The notes under the pieces were generated by a model, which worked only from the letters and a program-made list of their open reading frames with translations, made no database searches and was not told the DNA's origin. The position numbers and the translations under genes are program-made. Shown in pieces: positions 46,652 through 54,509 of a stretch of 64,000 bases of DNA (positions within the stretch are counted from its first letter, which is position 1; each line of letters starts with the position of its first letter). Source of the DNA: Hippea maritima DSM 10411 (GTDB taxonomy: Bacteria; Campylobacterota_A; Desulfurellia; Desulfurellales; Hippeaceae); the NCBI RefSeq assembly GCF_000194135.1, contig NC_015318.1:1499001-1563000 (forward strand), written 5' to 3'.

Positions 46652-47260
46652 TTAGCAGATATGACCGTTTTTTATCTTCTCAAATATACTCAAAACTTGC
46701 TCTTTTGTTCTTTCTGTACTGCCTGAATTATCTATAATAATATCCGCAAGTCTTTTTTTTTCATCTATAGGCATTTGGAGTCTTATTCTTTTTAAGGCTT
46801 CTTCTTTAGATAAACCATTGCGCATCATTAAACGCTTAAGCTGGGTTTTCTCATCTGACCATACAACAATTACGCAATCAAACAAAGAAGCCATATTTTT
46901 TTCAAACAACAAAGGTACATCATATATCACTATGGCGTCTTTTTCTTTTTTTTTGATTTCTTCAAGCAATTTCTGTCTCTTCTTTTCAATTTCCGGATGA
47001 ACAATATCTTCAAGAAGTCTGAGTTTTTCTCTATCTTTAAGCACAATAGAGCCAAGCTTTTTCCTGTCTATATTTTCATTTTTATCCAATACACCCCTTC
47101 CAAATGTTTTAATTATAGCAAAGTAAGCCTTTTCACCTTTTGCATAAACACTATGGGCAAGTTCATCCGCATCAATCACATAGCAGCCAAGTTCCTTAAA
47201 CATCTCACCCACAAAACTCTTACCTGTAGCAATAGAACCCGTAAGACCTATAAACTTCAC
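46652..47260 (-). CDS. coaE: Dephospho-CoA kinase
   Basis: CoaE phosphorylates dephospho-CoA, the last step of CoA synthesis. FIGLTGSIATGKSFVGEMF near 2-20 holds the P-loop; DADELAHSVYA near 30-40 and HPEIEKKR near 80 are typical, as is YDVPLLFE near 103. The GTG at 47260 is preferred (GGAGGAT 6 bases upstream); it overlaps the stop of the upstream endonuclease gene by 4 bp and gives 202 residues, standard for the family. The longer frame to 47308 would run into that gene's coding region. Confidence 0.93.
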   Translation of the reverse strand: MKFIGLTGSIATGKSFVGEMFKELGCYVIDADELAHSVYAKGEKAYFAIIKTFGRGVLDKNENIDRKKLGSIVLKDREKLRLLEDIVHPEIEKKRQKLLEEIKKKEKDAIVIYDVPLLFEKNMASLFDCVIVVWSDEKTQLKRLMMRNGLSKEEALKRIRLQMPIDEKKRLADIIIDNSGSTERTKEQVLSIFEKIKNGHIC

Positions 47261-47886
47261 AACAAATCCTCCAATGGACAGCCTCTGCAAATAGGTTTTG
47301 TTCTGCAATATTCCTTTGCATTTTTAACAATTAGAGCATGGTATTCGTTAAACAAGCCTACATCTTTAGGTAGATTTTCCATAAAAAATCTTTGTACTAA
47401 TTCATAATCATCGCTCGTTAAAATCTCATGCCTTTTAAGAAACTTCTTTGTATAGGCATCTACAACAAACATAGGTTTTTCAAAAGCATAAAGTAGTATA
47501 GAATCTGCCGTCTCTCTACCCACACCTTTGATAGACAAAAGCAACTCTCTAAGCTTGGATGCGTTAAACTTGCTTAGTTGATCGAATCCACCGTGTTTAT
47601 GAAAAAAAGTGGCGACGTTCTTCAGATACAGGCCCTTCTGATTAAAAAAACCAGCAGGCTTTATAGCCTCTTTTATCAGGTCAAGTTCAGCCTTGTTTAT
47701 ATCGTTTAGGGAACACAATCTGGCCTTTTTTAGGTTATCGATGGCCTTTTCTACATTCTTCCAGGCCGTATTCTGGGTTAAAATCGCCCCTATTACAACT
47801 TCATCTTTTGTTTGGGCAGGCCACCAATGTTGCTTGCCGTATCTATCTAAAAGTTTGTTAAATACTTCAAGTAAAAGCTCTCTCAT
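47257..47886 (-). CDS. Endonuclease III-like DNA glycosylase (HhH-GPD; possibly MagIII-like)
   Basis: A base-excision-repair glycosylase of about 209 residues. WWPAQTKDEVVIGAILTQNTAWKNV near 20-45, the HhH motif LLSIKGVGRETADSILLY near 120-137, and the catalytic Asp in FVVDAYTKKF near 147-156 are clear. The early Trp-Trp-Pro and the VVDAYT site resemble Helicobacter-type 3-methyladenine glycosylase MagIII. The C-terminal cysteines read CRTKPICRGC and then end, three not four, and with C-x5-C spacing, so a normal [4Fe-4S] cluster is doubtful. The start is the ATG at 47886; a TTG at 47946 has no ribosome site. coaE overlaps its end. Confidence 0.8.
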   Translation of the reverse strand: MRELLLEVFNKLLDRYGKQHWWPAQTKDEVVIGAILTQNTAWKNVEKAIDNLKKARLCSLNDINKAELDLIKEAIKPAGFFNQKGLYLKNVATFFHKHGGFDQLSKFNASKLRELLLSIKGVGRETADSILLYAFEKPMFVVDAYTKKFLKRHEILTSDDYELVQRFFMENLPKDVGLFNEYHALIVKNAKEYCRTKPICRGCPLEDLL

Positions 47887-47891
47887 GGCTT

Positions 47892-47943
47892 GAAGTATAC
47901 AAAAAAATCGACTATACCTTAAAGACTTTTTTTTGTATACTTC
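47892..47943. repeat. 16-bp perfect inverted repeat between divergent genes
   Basis: GAAGTATACAAAAAAA (47892-47907) and its exact complement (47928-47943) flank a 20-bp centre. Each arm contains GTATAC, and the outer TATACTTC faces each gene in a -10-like position. It fills most of the 74-bp space between the endonuclease and alr starts. It may be paired operator/promoter elements, or a stem if transcribed. Confidence 0.7.
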
Positions 47944-47960
47944 CAATCCAAGGGGGAAAA

Positions 47961-49082
47961 ATGAACTTTCACAGTAGATCGATTGTTCACCTCGATAACT
48001 TACACTATAATTTTGGCCAGATAAGCCAATTTGTTGGCAAAAGCGTCAATATTATACCCGTAATAAAAGCCGACGCTTATGGACACGGCATTGTGAGAAT
48101 AGCTAAGGAGTTATCTATATACCCCAATGTGGCTTATTTGGGTATAGCCCATATAAAAGAAGGGGCAATGCTGAGAAAAAGGGGTGTAAAAAAGCCTATC
48201 CTTGCCATGAGTTGTTTAGACTCATTTGATATAAATACTATGCATGAATTTAGCATAACACCCGTTGCCCACAACATAACCCTCCTTGAAAGATTAATAG
48301 ATTATGCCAAATTAAACAATACAAGGATAAAACTTCATTTAAAATTCGACACAGGCATGGCCAGACTGGGAATAAGAGAAGAAGAAACTCAAAAAACAAT
48401 AGAATTATGCAAGCAAAACGATAAATACATAGAAATAGACGGCTTGATGTCTCATTTCAGTGATTCTGAATCTGACGCGCAATGGACAAAAAAACAGTTA
48501 AACAGATTCAAGAATATTATAAAGATGTTTTATGATTCCGGTATCTACCCACGACTTACACACATAGCAAATTCAGGTGCAATTTTATCATTCAAGGATA
48601 CGCACCTAAACTGCGTAAGACCCGGTCTTGCTATGTATGGATATGCACCAGCAGTGAACCTTAAAAAAATTATTGACCTGAAGCCTGTTTTAGAGATACA
48701 ATCTCAATTGATAAATATACACGTTTTGAAAAAAGGAGAAGGTATAAGCTACTCGAGAACTTTCGTAGCAGATAAAGATATGAAGGTGGGGGTTGTTGCA
48801 TTTGGATATGCCGATGGGCTACCACGGAGTATTTCGAATAAATTTTATTGCATAGTAAACGGCCAACGCTCAAAATCTATTGGCACAGTATGTATGGATA
48901 TGTTTATGTGCGATTTAACAGACATAGAGGCCAAGGTCTCAGATGACGTCATAATAATGGGGCAAAAGAATGGTATAAGTATAACGGCTGATGAGTTAGC
49001 GCAAAAAGCAGGTACAATATCATATGAAATACTTACAAATATAGGAAAAAGCATACGAGTAAAAAGGGTCTATAAACGATAA
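47961..49082 (+). CDS. alr: Alanine racemase
   Basis: Alr supplies D-alanine for peptidoglycan using PLP. The Schiff-base lysine is K36 in PVIKADAYGHG. KFDTGMARLGI near 132-142, NSGAIL near 204 and the catalytic tyrosine region GISYSRTFVA near 268 are conserved. Length 373 is standard. AAGGGGG lies about 5 bases before the ATG. It overlaps the mlaE start by one base (TAATG), so it is the first gene of the alr-mlaEFD unit. Confidence 0.95.
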   Translation: MNFHSRSIVHLDNLHYNFGQISQFVGKSVNIIPVIKADAYGHGIVRIAKELSIYPNVAYLGIAHIKEGAMLRKRGVKKPILAMSCLDSFDINTMHEFSITPVAHNITLLERLIDYAKLNNTRIKLHLKFDTGMARLGIREEETQKTIELCKQNDKYIEIDGLMSHFSDSESDAQWTKKQLNRFKNIIKMFYDSGIYPRLTHIANSGAILSFKDTHLNCVRPGLAMYGYAPAVNLKKIIDLKPVLEIQSQLINIHVLKKGEGISYSRTFVADKDMKVGVVAFGYADGLPRSISNKFYCIVNGQRSKSIGTVCMDMFMCDLTDIEAKVSDDVIIMGQKNGISITADELAQKAGTISYEILTNIGKSIRVKRVYKR

Positions 49083-49846
49083 TGGGAATAATAGCTGCAA
49101 TTGGTAGATTTACCATAAACTTTACAAGAGATATGGGTGGTGTTTTCCTGCTGTTTATATCTACGATTAAAGCTCTATTTGAAAAACCCAGATTTCATTT
49201 AACCGCTGAGCAGATGTATTTTATCGGCGTTAAATCTACATTAATAGTCGCTCTAACCTCTATGTTCGTCGGAATGGTTGAAGTCCTCCAGATTTATCAC
49301 GGCTTTCATAAATTCGGGGCAGAAAGTATGATAGGCTATACAGTTGCTGTATCATTAGGTAGAGAATTGTCCCCCGTGCTAACGGCACTTATGATAGTGG
49401 CAAGAAACGTATCTGCCATGGCCGCAGAACTTGGTACAATGAGAGTAACCCAGCAGATAGATGCATTAGAGGTTATGGCAGTAAATCCAATAAACTTCCT
49501 TGTAGCACCAAGGGTTATTGCAACAACCGTTATGCTACCTGCATTGGTTAGTTTATCTAATGCTATAGGAAACATAGGAGGGTATCTTGTAGGCATAGGT
49601 GTTTTGGGCCTGAACCCAACTTCATATACGAAAAATATTCAGGTTTACATAGATATGACCGATTTAACATATGGGTTAATAAAAGCAGCTGTATTTGGAC
49701 TTATTATTTCCCTTATAGGGTGCTACATGGGTCTAACTACTAAAGGTGGTTCAAGGGGTGTGGGTATATCAACAACAAAAGCCGTAGTCGCAGCAAGTAT
49801 TTCTGTACTTGTAGCAGATTACTTTTTAACGGCATTTCTGTTTTAA
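49082..49846 (+). CDS. mlaE: Mla/MCE-type ABC transporter permease
   Basis: MlaE is the membrane subunit of the lipid transporter that moves phospholipid between membranes. The 254 residues include GMVEVLQIYHGFHKFGAE near 60-77, the conserved ELSPVLTALMIVARNVSAMAAELGTMRVTQQIDAL stretch near 98-132 containing the EQID-like coupling helix, and the terminal helix with VAASISVLVADYFLT. It begins in the alr stop codon and is followed directly by the ATPase gene. Confidence 0.93.
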   Translation: MGIIAAIGRFTINFTRDMGGVFLLFISTIKALFEKPRFHLTAEQMYFIGVKSTLIVALTSMFVGMVEVLQIYHGFHKFGAESMIGYTVAVSLGRELSPVLTALMIVARNVSAMAAELGTMRVTQQIDALEVMAVNPINFLVAPRVIATTVMLPALVSLSNAIGNIGGYLVGIGVLGLNPTSYTKNIQVYIDMTDLTYGLIKAAVFGLIISLIGCYMGLTTKGGSRGVGISTTKAVVAASISVLVADYFLTAFLF

Positions 49847-49847
49847 G

Positions 49848-50606
49848 ATGATAGTAACAGAAAACATCTCTAAGAGCTTTGGAAAACAAAAGGTCTTAGA
49901 CGACCTTAACTTAACCATAGAAGAGGGTAAAATAACGGTAATAATAGGTAAAAGTGGCGCAGGAAAAAGTGTGCTTTTAAAACACCTAATAGGTCTTCTA
50001 AAGCCCGATAGTGGAAAAATTATTTTCCAAGATAAAGACATAACCAGAGTTTCAGACAAAGAACTAAAAAATATCCGCTTAAATTTCGGGGTTTTATTTC
50101 AGGATGCTGCACTTTTTGATTCATTGACGGTGTTTGAAAACGTTGCCTTTCCGGTAATTGAGCATAAACTCTTAAAAGATAGAAAAAAATTAAAAGAGCT
50201 GGTAAAAGAAACCTTGAGTTTAGTGGAACTTGAAAACATAGAAGATAAAATGCCATCGGAATTATCAGGCGGCATGAGAAAAAGGGTCGGCCTTGCAAGG
50301 GCAATAATAACAAAACCCAAAATCATATTTTTTGATGAGCCAACAACTGGACTTGACCCAATAACATCTATGTCGATAGCAAAACTAATCAAACAGATGC
50401 AGGAAAAACTCAAAACAACGTGTTTTATAATAAGTCATGATCTGTCTTTGACATTTAAGATAGCAGATAGAATAGGTTTTTTACATAATGGAAGGATAAT
50501 GGAATTTGGAGATAGACACTCTATAAAAAACTCTAAAAACCCGATAGTTATAGAGTTTTTAGAAAGCTATTATACAGGAGAGGAAAATGAGCAACAGAAA
50601 AGCTGA
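49848..50606 (+). CDS. mlaF: Mla/MCE-type ABC transporter ATPase
   Basis: A 252-residue ABC ATPase powering MlaE. Walker A GKSGAGKSVLLKHL near 35-48, Q-loop LFQDAALFDSLT near 83, signature LSGGMRKRVGLARAI near 137-151, Walker B IIFFDEPTTGLDP near 157-169, and switch His in IISHDLSL near 195. The GMRKR variant of the signature is typical of MlaF. Its 3' end overlaps the mlaD start by 20 bp. Confidence 0.94.
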   Translation: MIVTENISKSFGKQKVLDDLNLTIEEGKITVIIGKSGAGKSVLLKHLIGLLKPDSGKIIFQDKDITRVSDKELKNIRLNFGVLFQDAALFDSLTVFENVAFPVIEHKLLKDRKKLKELVKETLSLVELENIEDKMPSELSGGMRKRVGLARAIITKPKIIFFDEPTTGLDPITSMSIAKLIKQMQEKLKTTCFIISHDLSLTFKIADRIGFLHNGRIMEFGDRHSIKNSKNPIVIEFLESYYTGEENEQQKS

Positions 50607-52004
50607 AGTTATAGTTGGTTTATTCATTGTCATAGTATTGGTTGTTTTGGGATGGCTTACAACACAGATGGGGAAATTGAATTTAAAGAAAAACCCAACA
50701 TATACCGTATATGCGTCTTTTTCGGATGTATCTGGACTCGACGTAAACACAAAAGTCAAAGTGGCGGGCGTTGATGTAGGATACATAAAAAACATAGGAT
50801 TAAAAATGGCAAAGCTTTAGTTGAATTAAGCATATATAAACGCTACAAGATACCGAAGGATTCTGTTGCAATAGTAAAAAGCAAAAGTTTGCTTGGTGAG
50901 AAATACCTAGAGATCAAATTTGGAAACTCAAACCAATATCTATCAAATGGGGATTATATAGCAAGTACATTAACGCCTACAGATTTGGGTACGCTTATTA
51001 CAAATATAAACAAAGTTTTTAACAAACAAAACAGGGAAAATGTCGGGGAAGCCTTAAAAGAGATAAGAATACTCTCTCAACATTTAAACGAACTTGTAGA
51101 TGAAAATAGGCAGGCCATAAAATCAGCTATAGAAAACTTCAACACATCAATGGAAACATTGGCTCAGATTCTAAAAGAAAACAGACAAGATGTAAGATTA
51201 GCTATAGAAAATGCAAAGCAAGCTATGGACAAACTCAACGACACGCTTGAGAATGTCTATCTTATAAGCTCTAACTTGAAAAGAGGCAAAGGTACGCTGG
51301 GTAAACTTTTGGTTGATGAGTCGCTTTACAACAATGTGGATAACGCATCTGCTTATATAAAGAACATAACCAAAAAGATAGATACAGGCAAAGGTACTTT
51401 AGGTAAATTAGTAAACGATGAGAAGGTATACAACAACCTAAATGACACACTAAAAAGCATAAAAACCTACCTAACAAAAGGGGATCAAATAGCCCTTAAC
51501 ATCTACGCAGCAAGTGAAGCGAATTTTAGGGACTCATACAGCAAAGGCTACGTTTATGCTGATATATACACGATGCCAGATAAGTTCTACAGGGTAGGTG
51601 TGGTCTCTGAGAAAAACTACAAAGATACCGACCATCCATCCCACGATGACACAAAAGCAAGGCTCATAGCAATGATAGGCAAACGCTACTACGACTTTAT
51701 TCTAAGGGGTGGAATAATGGAATCTACCTTTGGATTTGGGGCAGATTACTACATGTTTAACGATAAATTAAAGGCAAGTGTTGATGCCTTTGACTTTAAT
51801 CACAATAACGACAAAAGAGATAGAAGGGCACATTTAAAATTTCAGCTAACATACAGGCTTTTAAGACACTTCGACCTGTTTGGTGGTGTGGATGAGATCA
51901 TAAATTCCAAAACCCGCTCAGCATTTGCCGGCGTTGGTTTGGAATTCTCAAGCGACGATGCCAAATATCTTCTCTCGAAGGCACCATCTATTTCGCCTAA
52001 ATAA
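50587..52004 (+). pseudogene. mlaD: MlaD-like MCE-domain protein interrupted by a -1 frameshift
   Basis: MlaD is the periplasmic-facing, membrane-anchored MCE subunit that carries lipid. The first frame (50587-50820) encodes the anchor VIVGLFIVIVLVVLGWLTT and the start of the MCE domain, then hits TAG. A second frame continues seamlessly (KALVELSIYKRYKIPKDS, then SLLGEKYLEIKFG) to 52004. The join is at AAAAA (50802-50806); one extra A there would restore one protein of about 472 residues. The downstream part has helical repeats with a KGTLGKLL/V motif twice, then a strand-rich C terminus ending in F-rich SAFAGVGLEF. It may be a sequencing indel, a real lesion, or slippage. Confidence 0.8.
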
Positions 52005-52752
52005 ACCTAAGAGGTCGATTGTTTGATATAGCTCCACAGCGATAAGCATAATCAAAAAACACTTCTATGGCCTCTTTCTTATCCTCGGTTAAATCGTATG
52101 AAAGGTTTTTAGTGAGATAGTCGCGGCAACTTTTTTTGTCAATCAAGTGGCTAAACTCGGAGCATATATCGTTAATCATGCGTTTGCCCATATCTTTTGA
52201 TAGATAGAATTTCTCCTTAACTTCATCATCAATCATTCTATTGGTAATCCAAACGGCAAACACAAAAGGGAGATTAGTAAAATTATACCATTCAACAGCC
52301 AAATCCAACACCTCACCTTCTTGAGCACTTTTTAGCCTTTCTAATGCCCTATCTCCAATCACAAGTTCACAATCCGCATCACCATCGTACACATAATCTA
52401 CACTAATGTTGTATTTAAATCTAAAAAGCACCTTTATAAGAGCCACAGATGTTTTGGAATTTTTATCTAATTTTACCCGCTTTATCTTATTTATGGGTTT
52501 ATTTAAAAACATAACAACACTTTTCACTCGTTTATTGGTTGCAATACAGCCATCAGAAAGAATAGCATAATCGGAAGAATTTACATATTCTACAACAGAA
52601 ACATTGCTTATATCCACACTCTTTTCAAAAAGTAGCCGAGCACATTGGCTCGGCACAGCTGATACAAATTCAAAATCATTCTTTATGATTCTCATCTTAA
52701 GGGCATAGTATAATGGTACGGCATTCAAAAACTCTACAAGCGCTACTTTCAT
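51997..52752 (-). CDS. mqnA: Chorismate dehydratase (futalosine menaquinone pathway)
   Basis: MqnA converts chorismate to 3-enolpyruvylbenzoate, the entry to the futalosine route. The 251-residue chain has a periplasmic-binding-protein-like fold: VALVEFLNAVPLYYAL near 3-18, VPSQCARLLFEKSVDISNVSVVEY near 33-57, and LVIGDRAL near 138 with LAVEWYNFTNLPFVFAVWIT near 157-176, all typical. The start at 52752 overlaps the ilvE stop (ATGA). Its 3' end overlaps the convergent mlaD frame by 8 bp. It indicates menaquinone as respiratory quinone. A longer frame begins at 52779 inside ilvE. Confidence 0.88.
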   Translation of the reverse strand: MKVALVEFLNAVPLYYALKMRIIKNDFEFVSAVPSQCARLLFEKSVDISNVSVVEYVNSSDYAILSDGCIATNKRVKSVVMFLNKPINKIKRVKLDKNSKTSVALIKVLFRFKYNISVDYVYDGDADCELVIGDRALERLKSAQEGEVLDLAVEWYNFTNLPFVFAVWITNRMIDDEVKEKFYLSKDMGKRMINDICSEFSHLIDKKSCRDYLTKNLSYDLTEDKKEAIEVFFDYAYRCGAISNNRPLRFI

Positions 52753-53837
52753 ACCCTTTTTTCGACTTTTTTCAACCACCCTTGCGGAGCCTCAACCTTA
52801 CCTGTCTGAATTCCAGTATAATACTCATATATTCTTTTTGTATACTCGCCCACCTCATTATTTCCTACAACTAAAGAGGAGCCATCTTCAAATACATATT
52901 CTCCAACTGGTGAAATAACCGCGGCTGTCCCAAAACCACCAGCTTCAATTATATTACCGTTTTTTACACCTTCAACAAACTCATCTATCCTAACCCTTTC
53001 CTGCTTCACATTTATACCTATTCTGCCAGACAGATCCATAACACTCTCTGATGTTATAGAGCGCAAGATTGTATCGGTAAACTCAGGAATAACAACTGTA
53101 CCGTCTGAGGTTACATGAAAGTGATTCATAGCCCCTGCTTCTTCTATGTATTGATTGTTTACATCTAAATACAAAACCTGACTTGCTCCAAATTTCTTTG
53201 CAAATTCCCCAGCCCGAAGGCTTGCAGCATAGTTGCCAGCAGCCTTAGCAGAGCCGGTACCTCCAGGGGCTGCTCTGTGAAATCTTTTTGTTATCAAAAG
53301 TTTTATAGGTTTTGTAAATCCCTGAGGATAATACGGTCCGCTGGGTGATAATATAATCATAAACCTATAAGTCGCAGAAGGATGAACACCCAATGAATCT
53401 TGTGTGGCAAATATAAAAGGCCTTATATAAAGAGATGCTCCCTCCTGCTTTGGGAACCAAAGCCTGTCGACATCTATCAAGGCATGTACAGCCTCTATCT
53501 GAACTTCCTCATCTATTTTAGGTATGCAAAGAATCTCAGCTGAACGGTTCATGCGTTTGGCATTTTTGTCTATCCTGAATGTGTATATCTCGCCATCTTC
53601 ATGTTGAAACGCCTTGGCACCTTCAAAGATAGCTTGTCCGTAATGCAAAACGATAGCCCCAGGCGCAACTTCCACGCTGCTGTATGGAACAATCCTTGGG
53701 TTTTTCCACTCTCCATCTTTGTAGTCCATAATAAACATATGGTCTGTTCTTAATACGCCAAAGGGCAAAGGCTTATCCGGAACAAACTCCTCTGTTCTCC
53801 TTTGGCTTTTAGGTTTTAATTGATAATCTATTTCCAT
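52749..53837 (-). CDS. ilvE: Branched-chain amino acid aminotransferase
   Basis: A fold-type IV PLP transaminase for Leu/Ile/Val of the longer (BCAT-like) subfamily, 362 residues. LHYGQAIFEGAKAF near 64-77, RPFIFATQDSLGVHPS near 143, the lysine in GGTGSAKAAGNYAASL near 195-210, and QYIEEAGAMNHF near 232-243 are conserved. GTAAVISPVG near 305 binds the PLP phosphate. Own promoter; it is translationally coupled to mqnA. GGAGGTGGAG precedes the ATG. Confidence 0.95.
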   Translation of the reverse strand: MEIDYQLKPKSQRRTEEFVPDKPLPFGVLRTDHMFIMDYKDGEWKNPRIVPYSSVEVAPGAIVLHYGQAIFEGAKAFQHEDGEIYTFRIDKNAKRMNRSAEILCIPKIDEEVQIEAVHALIDVDRLWFPKQEGASLYIRPFIFATQDSLGVHPSATYRFMIILSPSGPYYPQGFTKPIKLLITKRFHRAAPGGTGSAKAAGNYAASLRAGEFAKKFGASQVLYLDVNNQYIEEAGAMNHFHVTSDGTVVIPEFTDTILRSITSESVMDLSGRIGINVKQERVRIDEFVEGVKNGNIIEAGGFGTAAVISPVGEYVFEDGSSLVVGNNEVGEYTKRIYEYYTGIQTGKVEAPQGWLKKVEKRV

Positions 53838-53864
53838 TCTCCACCTCCATTACAAATTTTCACT

Positions 53865-53892
53865 ATAATAGGATTTATTACGAAAAAGTCAA
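53865..53892 (-). promoter_or_regulatory. Promoter of ilvE-mqnA
   Basis: TTGACT (53892-53887), 16-bp spacer, TATTAT (53870-53865), 27 bp before the start codon. It begins right where the upstream hairpin's U-tract ends. Confidence 0.65.
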
Positions 53893-53894
53893 AA

Positions 53895-53978
53895 CAAAGA
53901 AAGTACCCCTTAGGATATGGGAAGGCAAAACCCCAAGGGGTACCCGAAGGTGGGCAAATGTGAGCCAATTTGAAATGC
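53895..53978 (-). ncRNA. Candidate small RNA between fur and ilvE
   Basis: A strong minus-strand promoter (TTGACT 54012-54007, 16 bp, TATAAT 53990-53985) fires toward ilvE but is followed within about 40 bases by a hairpin, GTACCCCTT (53943-53935) with AAGGGGTAC (53911-53903), and then TTTCTTTGTTTTG. The implied RNA is roughly 80-90 nt with no convincing reading frame. A second, smaller GGG/CCC pairing lies inside the hairpin. It does not match a small-RNA or riboswitch class that I recognise. It could instead be a long leader with a terminator ahead of ilvE. Confidence 0.45.
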
Positions 53979-53984
53979 ATGTTC

Positions 53985-54012
53985 ATTATATCAAAAAGGC
54001 TTCATTAGTCAA
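53985..54012 (-). promoter_or_regulatory. Minus-strand promoter of the candidate small RNA
   Basis: TTGACT (54012-54007), 16-bp spacer, perfect TATAAT (53990-53985). It is divergent from the fur promoter, with the two -35 boxes about 17 bp apart, so a regulator could control both. Confidence 0.65.
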
Positions 54013-54028
54013 GAATAAAAAATATTAC

Positions 54029-54056
54029 TTGACAATCGCCAATAAAGTGATATTAT
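54029..54056 (+). promoter_or_regulatory. Promoter of the Fur-family regulator gene
   Basis: TTGACA (54029-54034), 16-bp spacer, TATTAT (54051-54056), 33 bp before the ATG. No clear Fur box inverted repeat is seen. Confidence 0.65.
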
Positions 54057-54089
54057 CCCATCTAAGGTGAAATAAAGGAGGTTATACAT

Positions 54090-54509
54090 ATGAATAACAT
54101 TAAAGATTTGTTAAACAATACGGACTTAAAGGCAACACCTCAAAGGCTGGCAATTCTTGAGGAAATTCACAAAGCAGGTCATATTGATTTGGAAACAATT
54201 TATAAAAATATCAGCCAGCGTTTTCCATCTGTATCATTGGCTACAGTTTATAAAAATATCCACACCTTAAGGGATAGAGGTGTTATAAAAGAACTTTCTA
54301 TAAAGGGAGCAAAACCCAAATATGAGATAGCAGCTCAAAAACCACACCATCACCTTATATGCAAGGTATGTGGAGACGTTATAGATATCGAGATAGATAC
54401 AACCTTTTTAAAAGAACAGTTAAAAAAGGTTGAGGATTTCGAGGTTTCAAACTGCGATATATACTGCTACGGCATATGTAGTAAATGTAAGGGTAAATCA
54501 AATTCCTAA
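54090..54509 (+). CDS. Fur/PerR-family transcriptional regulator
   Basis: A 139-residue metalloregulator. The N-terminal winged helix has LKATPQRLAILEEI near 13-26 and the recognition helix region SVSLATVYKNIHTL near 47-60. The metal/dimer domain has the PHHHLICKVCGD motif near 88-99 (His cluster and first CxxC) and a second CxxC in YGICSKC near 128-134 for structural zinc. Fur (iron) versus PerR (peroxide) cannot be told by eye. AAGGAGG lies upstream. Its 3' end overlaps convergent uvrA by 12 bp. Confidence 0.88.
   Translation: MNNIKDLLNNTDLKATPQRLAILEEIHKAGHIDLETIYKNISQRFPSVSLATVYKNIHTLRDRGVIKELSIKGAKPKYEIAAQKPHHHLICKVCGDVIDIEIDTTFLKEQLKKVEDFEVSNCDIYCYGICSKCKGKSNS

Noticed and set aside
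46997-47407. 136-codon plus-strand frame opposite coaE and the endonuclease gene
   Set aside because: It crosses two well-supported genes on the other strand and has no family features.
53903-53943. Riboswitch upstream of ilvE or fur
   Set aside because: I compared it with the core motifs I know for SAM, c-di-GMP, preQ1 and guanidine classes and found no match; kept only as an unclassified RNA candidate.
54060-54089. Autoregulatory Fur box before the Fur-family gene
   Set aside because: No GATAATGATAATCATTATC-like repeat is present; only a normal promoter and ribosome site are seen.
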